6,822 bases of DNA from an uncultured archaeon. Lineage in GTDB: Archaea > Nanobdellota > Nanobdellia > Woesearchaeales > CAIVOO01. The stretch's first letter is position 1, and every line of letters begins with the position of its first letter. Positions 5,115-6,822 of this stretch are shown piece by piece. The stretch spans positions 1-6,822 of the forward strand of contig CAIVOO010000021.1 of the NCBI GenBank assembly GCA_903907555.1. Reading direction: 5' to 3'. The notes under the pieces were generated by a model that did not search any database, had not been told where the DNA came from, and was given only the letters and a program-made list of their open reading frames with translations. Made by a program: the position numbers and the translations under genes.

Positions 5115-6064
5115 TGCAGCGCATATCTTATGTTGTAAACTTTTGAGTTGAGGATTATTTGATATTCTGAAATGTTCACAAAGTTTTTTCTGAGAGTATT
5201 TATCAGGGTATAAAGATCTGAGTGCGAATGGAGCACAACCTCAAATTCAAGGGTCCACTCCCACAGCGCCTTGGTGATGTATATTACATTAGGATTGACC
5301 TTGAGGAATGATATCAGCTTCTGCTCTGAATCTTTTGTCAGGTTGTCAAGCTTTATGAACACCTTGAAATAATTATATCCAAGCTTCTCATAATTAATTC
5401 CTACCCTGAATTCCTTGAGTATGCCTTTGCTGACAAGCTGCCTTATCCTTATGCACACCATCCTTGCAGAAAGATTCACTTTCTTTGCTATGTCGACAAC
5501 AGGCATGCGGGCATCTTCTGTAAGCAGGTTAAGTATTTCTATGTCAGTGCTGTCTATTTCAGCCCTTTCTCCGCTGCCCACGACAGAAAAAGATATATCC
5601 TTGTTTTCGAAAAGGAATTTGTTCCTGAAATGGTATACTTCTGTTGCAATTGATATTGTCTTGTCGACAACATGCTTGTCAAATTTGTATATGAAATCAT
5701 CATAAAAATTTTGAAGGTCGAAGACATCCTTGTTGTGGATTACGGCAACCATGTCCCAGTGCCCGTCGAGCGACGCAAGGAAGCCTACCTGCTTCTTGCT
5801 CTTGAAATATTCCACAATCTCATTTTCCTTCTCATCAGAGATGTTCCTGAATTTCAGCAGAAGCCTTGAATAATTGTAGCCGAGCTTTGTTATGTCAACA
5901 ACAGAATAGAAGCTTGTTATTATGCCAGAGTCTACCATTGATTTTATCCTGTAAGCAACCACATGTTTTGGCAGGCGTATCTTCTTTCCAATCTGCGAAA
6001 ACGACTGCCTTGAATTCCTGTCAAGCTCTGCAAGTATTGCCTTGTCCTTTGAATTTAGCTCCAT
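5111..6064 (-). CDS. Tandem double Lrp/AsnC-family transcription regulator
   Basis: A 317-aa protein made of two complete Lrp/AsnC units in one chain. Unit 1 has a winged HTH at ~6-55 (DKAILAELDRNSRQSFSQIG, KHVVAYRIKSMVDSGII) and an alpha/beta RAM-type ligand/oligomer domain at ~65-147, including the loop DGHWDMVAVI. Unit 2 has an HTH at ~171-220 (DIEILNLLTEDARMPVVDIA, SARMVCIRIRQLVSKGIL) and a RAM-like domain at ~230-312 (WEWTLEFEVVLH). The linker (~150-168) is short. Both HTHs end in the same KLGYNY transition, so the protein is an internal duplication. Single-unit Lrp proteins are ~150 aa and dimerise; this chain may be a built-in dimer that binds asymmetric sites. The start is set by a TATA box 28 bp upstream. 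It diverges from the secreted-protein gene, so that gene and itself are its likeliest targets (inference). The effector is unknown. Confidence 0.93.
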   Translation of the reverse strand: MELNSKDKAILAELDRNSRQSFSQIGKKIRLPKHVVAYRIKSMVDSGIITSFYSVVDITKLGYNYSRLLLKFRNISDEKENEIVEYFKSKKQVGFLASLDGHWDMVAVIHNKDVFDLQNFYDDFIYKFDKHVVDKTISIATEVYHFRNKFLFENKDISFSVVGSGERAEIDSTDIEILNLLTEDARMPVVDIAKKVNLSARMVCIRIRQLVSKGILKEFRVGINYEKLGYNYFKVFIKLDNLTKDSEQKLISFLKVNPNVIYITKALWEWTLEFEVVLHSHSDLYTLINTLRKNFVNISEYQIILNSKVYNIRYALH

Positions 6065-6087
6065 TTTATATCATAATATCATTTTTA

Positions 6088-6102
6088 CTTATAAATATTT
6101 CC
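6088..6102 (-). promoter_or_regulatory. Archaeal promoter of the double Lrp gene (leaderless)
   Basis: On the minus strand BRE-like GGAAAT (6097-6102), one base, then TATA box TTTATAAG (6088-6095). The TATA centre is about 28 bp from the ATG at 6064, predicting a leaderless message. BRE and spacing resemble those of the other promoters here. Confidence 0.7.
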
Positions 6103-6123
6103 ATTTTGCTATAATTTATTCAA

Positions 6124-6137
6124 ACAAATTATATATA
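6124..6137 (+). promoter_or_regulatory. Probable promoter of the secreted-protein gene
   Basis: ACAAAT (6124-6129, RNWAAW match) runs into the TATA-like TTATATATA (6129-6137). Expected transcription start is near 6160, giving a leader of about 28 nt. The region is so AT-rich that a second box (around 6149-6156) cannot be excluded. Confidence 0.45.
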
Positions 6138-6179
6138 TTCGTAACTGCATAATATTCGTAATATGATGAATAATATTCG
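6135..6179 (+). repeat. Three direct repeats of ATATTCG(TAA) in the divergent promoter
   Basis: ATATTCGTAA occurs at 6135-6144 and 6152-6161, and the core ATATTCG again at 6173-6179; spacings are 17 and 21 bp. The first copy overlaps the TATA box and the last abuts the G-rich ribosome-binding stretch. Likely a regulator-binding array; the double Lrp protein encoded next door is the obvious candidate. Confidence 0.5.
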
Positions 6180-6183
6180 GGGG
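6179..6183 (+). promoter_or_regulatory. G-rich ribosome-binding-like stretch before the secreted-protein gene
   Basis: GGGGG lies five bases before the ATG at 6189. It fits an anti-Shine-Dalgarno CCUCC only partly, but the spacing is right and supports this start for a gene with a leader. Confidence 0.4.
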
Positions 6184-6188
6184 CAAAA

Positions 6189-6822
6189 ATGAAAGAAACT
6201 CTATGCGCGATAGTTCTTGCAGTTGGATTGGCAGGAGGAAGCCAGGCTCTTGCACAGGAATGCGTTAAGCCTGAAGAAAAAATTGCTGTAAACCGTGCAG
6301 AAGAAATAACCGCACAAAAAACATGTGAATGGGGATTTTTCAAGAGCAGAGGCGACTGGGCTTTTGAAGATGCAAAGCTGAAATTTTCTTATGAAAATAA
6401 TGCGCTGAAAATCAGCTATTCAAAGCCTAAAGACAATTGGCTGGGCGTATTCTATTCATTCGCGAAATGCGGCGAAATCAAGGATGAGTGCGCAGACCTG
6501 TCTGATTATGCTGGCATCAGAATAAAAATGAAAGGGAATGGGAAATTAAGAGCCCAGCTCACAGAAGGAAGGGGAAAAGAGTTTGGCGAAACATACCATT
6601 CAATAATAAGCCCAAAAAAAGAAGAAACTGAATACAGGATACCATTCTCTGATTTCAAATACAGAAAAGACTGGCAGCATCCGAACAGGGACAAAACATA
6701 CAAAGACAAGATTCTCGTCGCCGACCTGGCGGCGCAGGGCTTGAAGGGCGTCAGTTTCAGGCAGATCTTTTGTGGCGGCCGGCGGCAGATACTGGCGCGG
6801 TATCCGAACTACGACGCGAAGA
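6189..6822 (+). CDS. Secreted protein with CBM11/CIA30-like domain, 3'-incomplete; odd C-terminal segment
   Basis: The frame has no stop before the window end (211 codons seen). Residues 1-22 look like a Sec signal peptide: one Lys, hydrophobic core (LCAIVLAVGLAGG), then ALA for signal peptidase I; there is no lipobox. Residues ~47-165 resemble a CBM11/CIA30-type galactose-binding beta-sandwich: an initial DWAFED, then LKISYSK, LSDYAGIRIKMKGNGK, LRAQLTE and YRIPFSDFKY. Such domains bind carbohydrate or assist assembly, so an exported glycan-binding protein is likely. From about residue 174 (base ~6711) the sequence changes to VADLAAQGLKG and RQILARYPNYD, which resemble N-terminal parts of large bacterial right-handed beta-helix proteins. 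There GC rises to 70 of 112 bases against 36 of the preceding 6601-6700 hundred, and CGG replaces AGA/AGG for Arg. This is either a real fusion with recently acquired DNA or an assembly join. The first 520 bp are reliable; the tail may not belong here. Confidence 0.75.
   Translation, partial: MKETLCAIVLAVGLAGGSQALAQECVKPEEKIAVNRAEEITAQKTCEWGFFKSRGDWAFEDAKLKFSYENNALKISYSKPKDNWLGVFYSFAKCGEIKDECADLSDYAGIRIKMKGNGKLRAQLTEGRGKEFGETYHSIISPKKEETEYRIPFSDFKYRKDWQHPNRDKTYKDKILVADLAAQGLKGVSFRQIFCGGRRQILARYPNYDAK

Noticed and set aside
6163..6170. ATGATGA, resembling a C box of archaeal C/D sRNA
   Set aside because: There is no matching D box (CTGA) or C'/D' pair at suitable distance, and the site lies in a promoter region.
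6116..6343. 75-codon minus-strand frame opposite the secreted-protein gene
   Set aside because: It is a shadow of the signal-peptide region and divergent promoter, with no independent support.

Overview
The window looks archaeal, most likely from a small-genome DPANN-type lineage; this is inferred from gene content and promoter style, as there is no rRNA to settle it. Promoters have a purine-rich BRE-like element (RNWAAW) next to a TTTATAAA-like TATA box. In three of five cases the TATA centre lies about 27-28 bp from the start codon, which is the geometry of leaderless archaeal transcripts. Arg codons are mostly AGA/AGG and the DNA is AT-leaning. A tandem double Lrp/AsnC regulator and a Fis-type HTH protein also fit this kind of genome.

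Layout. At the left edge are two overlapping + strand genes (1-299, cut by the window edge, and 296-652) for small paralogous proteins of unknown function. They converge on a - strand MTAP/PNP-family phosphorylase (645-1439). A 446-bp divergent intergenic region (1440-1885) follows. It holds the phosphorylase promoter, a cluster of perfect inverted repeats (about 1581-1772) of unknown role, and the promoter of a 200-aa protein with two Fis-like HTH segments (1886-2488). Next is a large + strand gene (2544-5114) for an EgtD-like SAM methyltransferase joined through one predicted membrane helix to a long TPR domain. It converges, with a 4-bp overlap, on a - strand double Lrp/AsnC regulator (5111-6064). 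A 124-bp divergent promoter region with a threefold repeat leads to a secreted protein with a CBM11/CIA30-like domain (6189 to the window end, incomplete). Its last ~110 bp change abruptly in base composition and in protein family.

How the parts may work together. The most unusual unit is the Fis-like regulator followed by the EgtD-like/TM/TPR gene. The gap between them carries a perfect dyad (TTACTA-N5-TAGTAA) that overlaps the BRE of the methyltransferase promoter, which suggests local transcriptional control. The methyltransferase keeps the SAM-binding and overall EgtD family pattern but appears to have lost the Glu of the EgtD histidine pocket, and no other ergothioneine gene is visible, so its substrate is open. 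The divergent Lrp regulator and secreted protein gene may be a second regulator-target pair.
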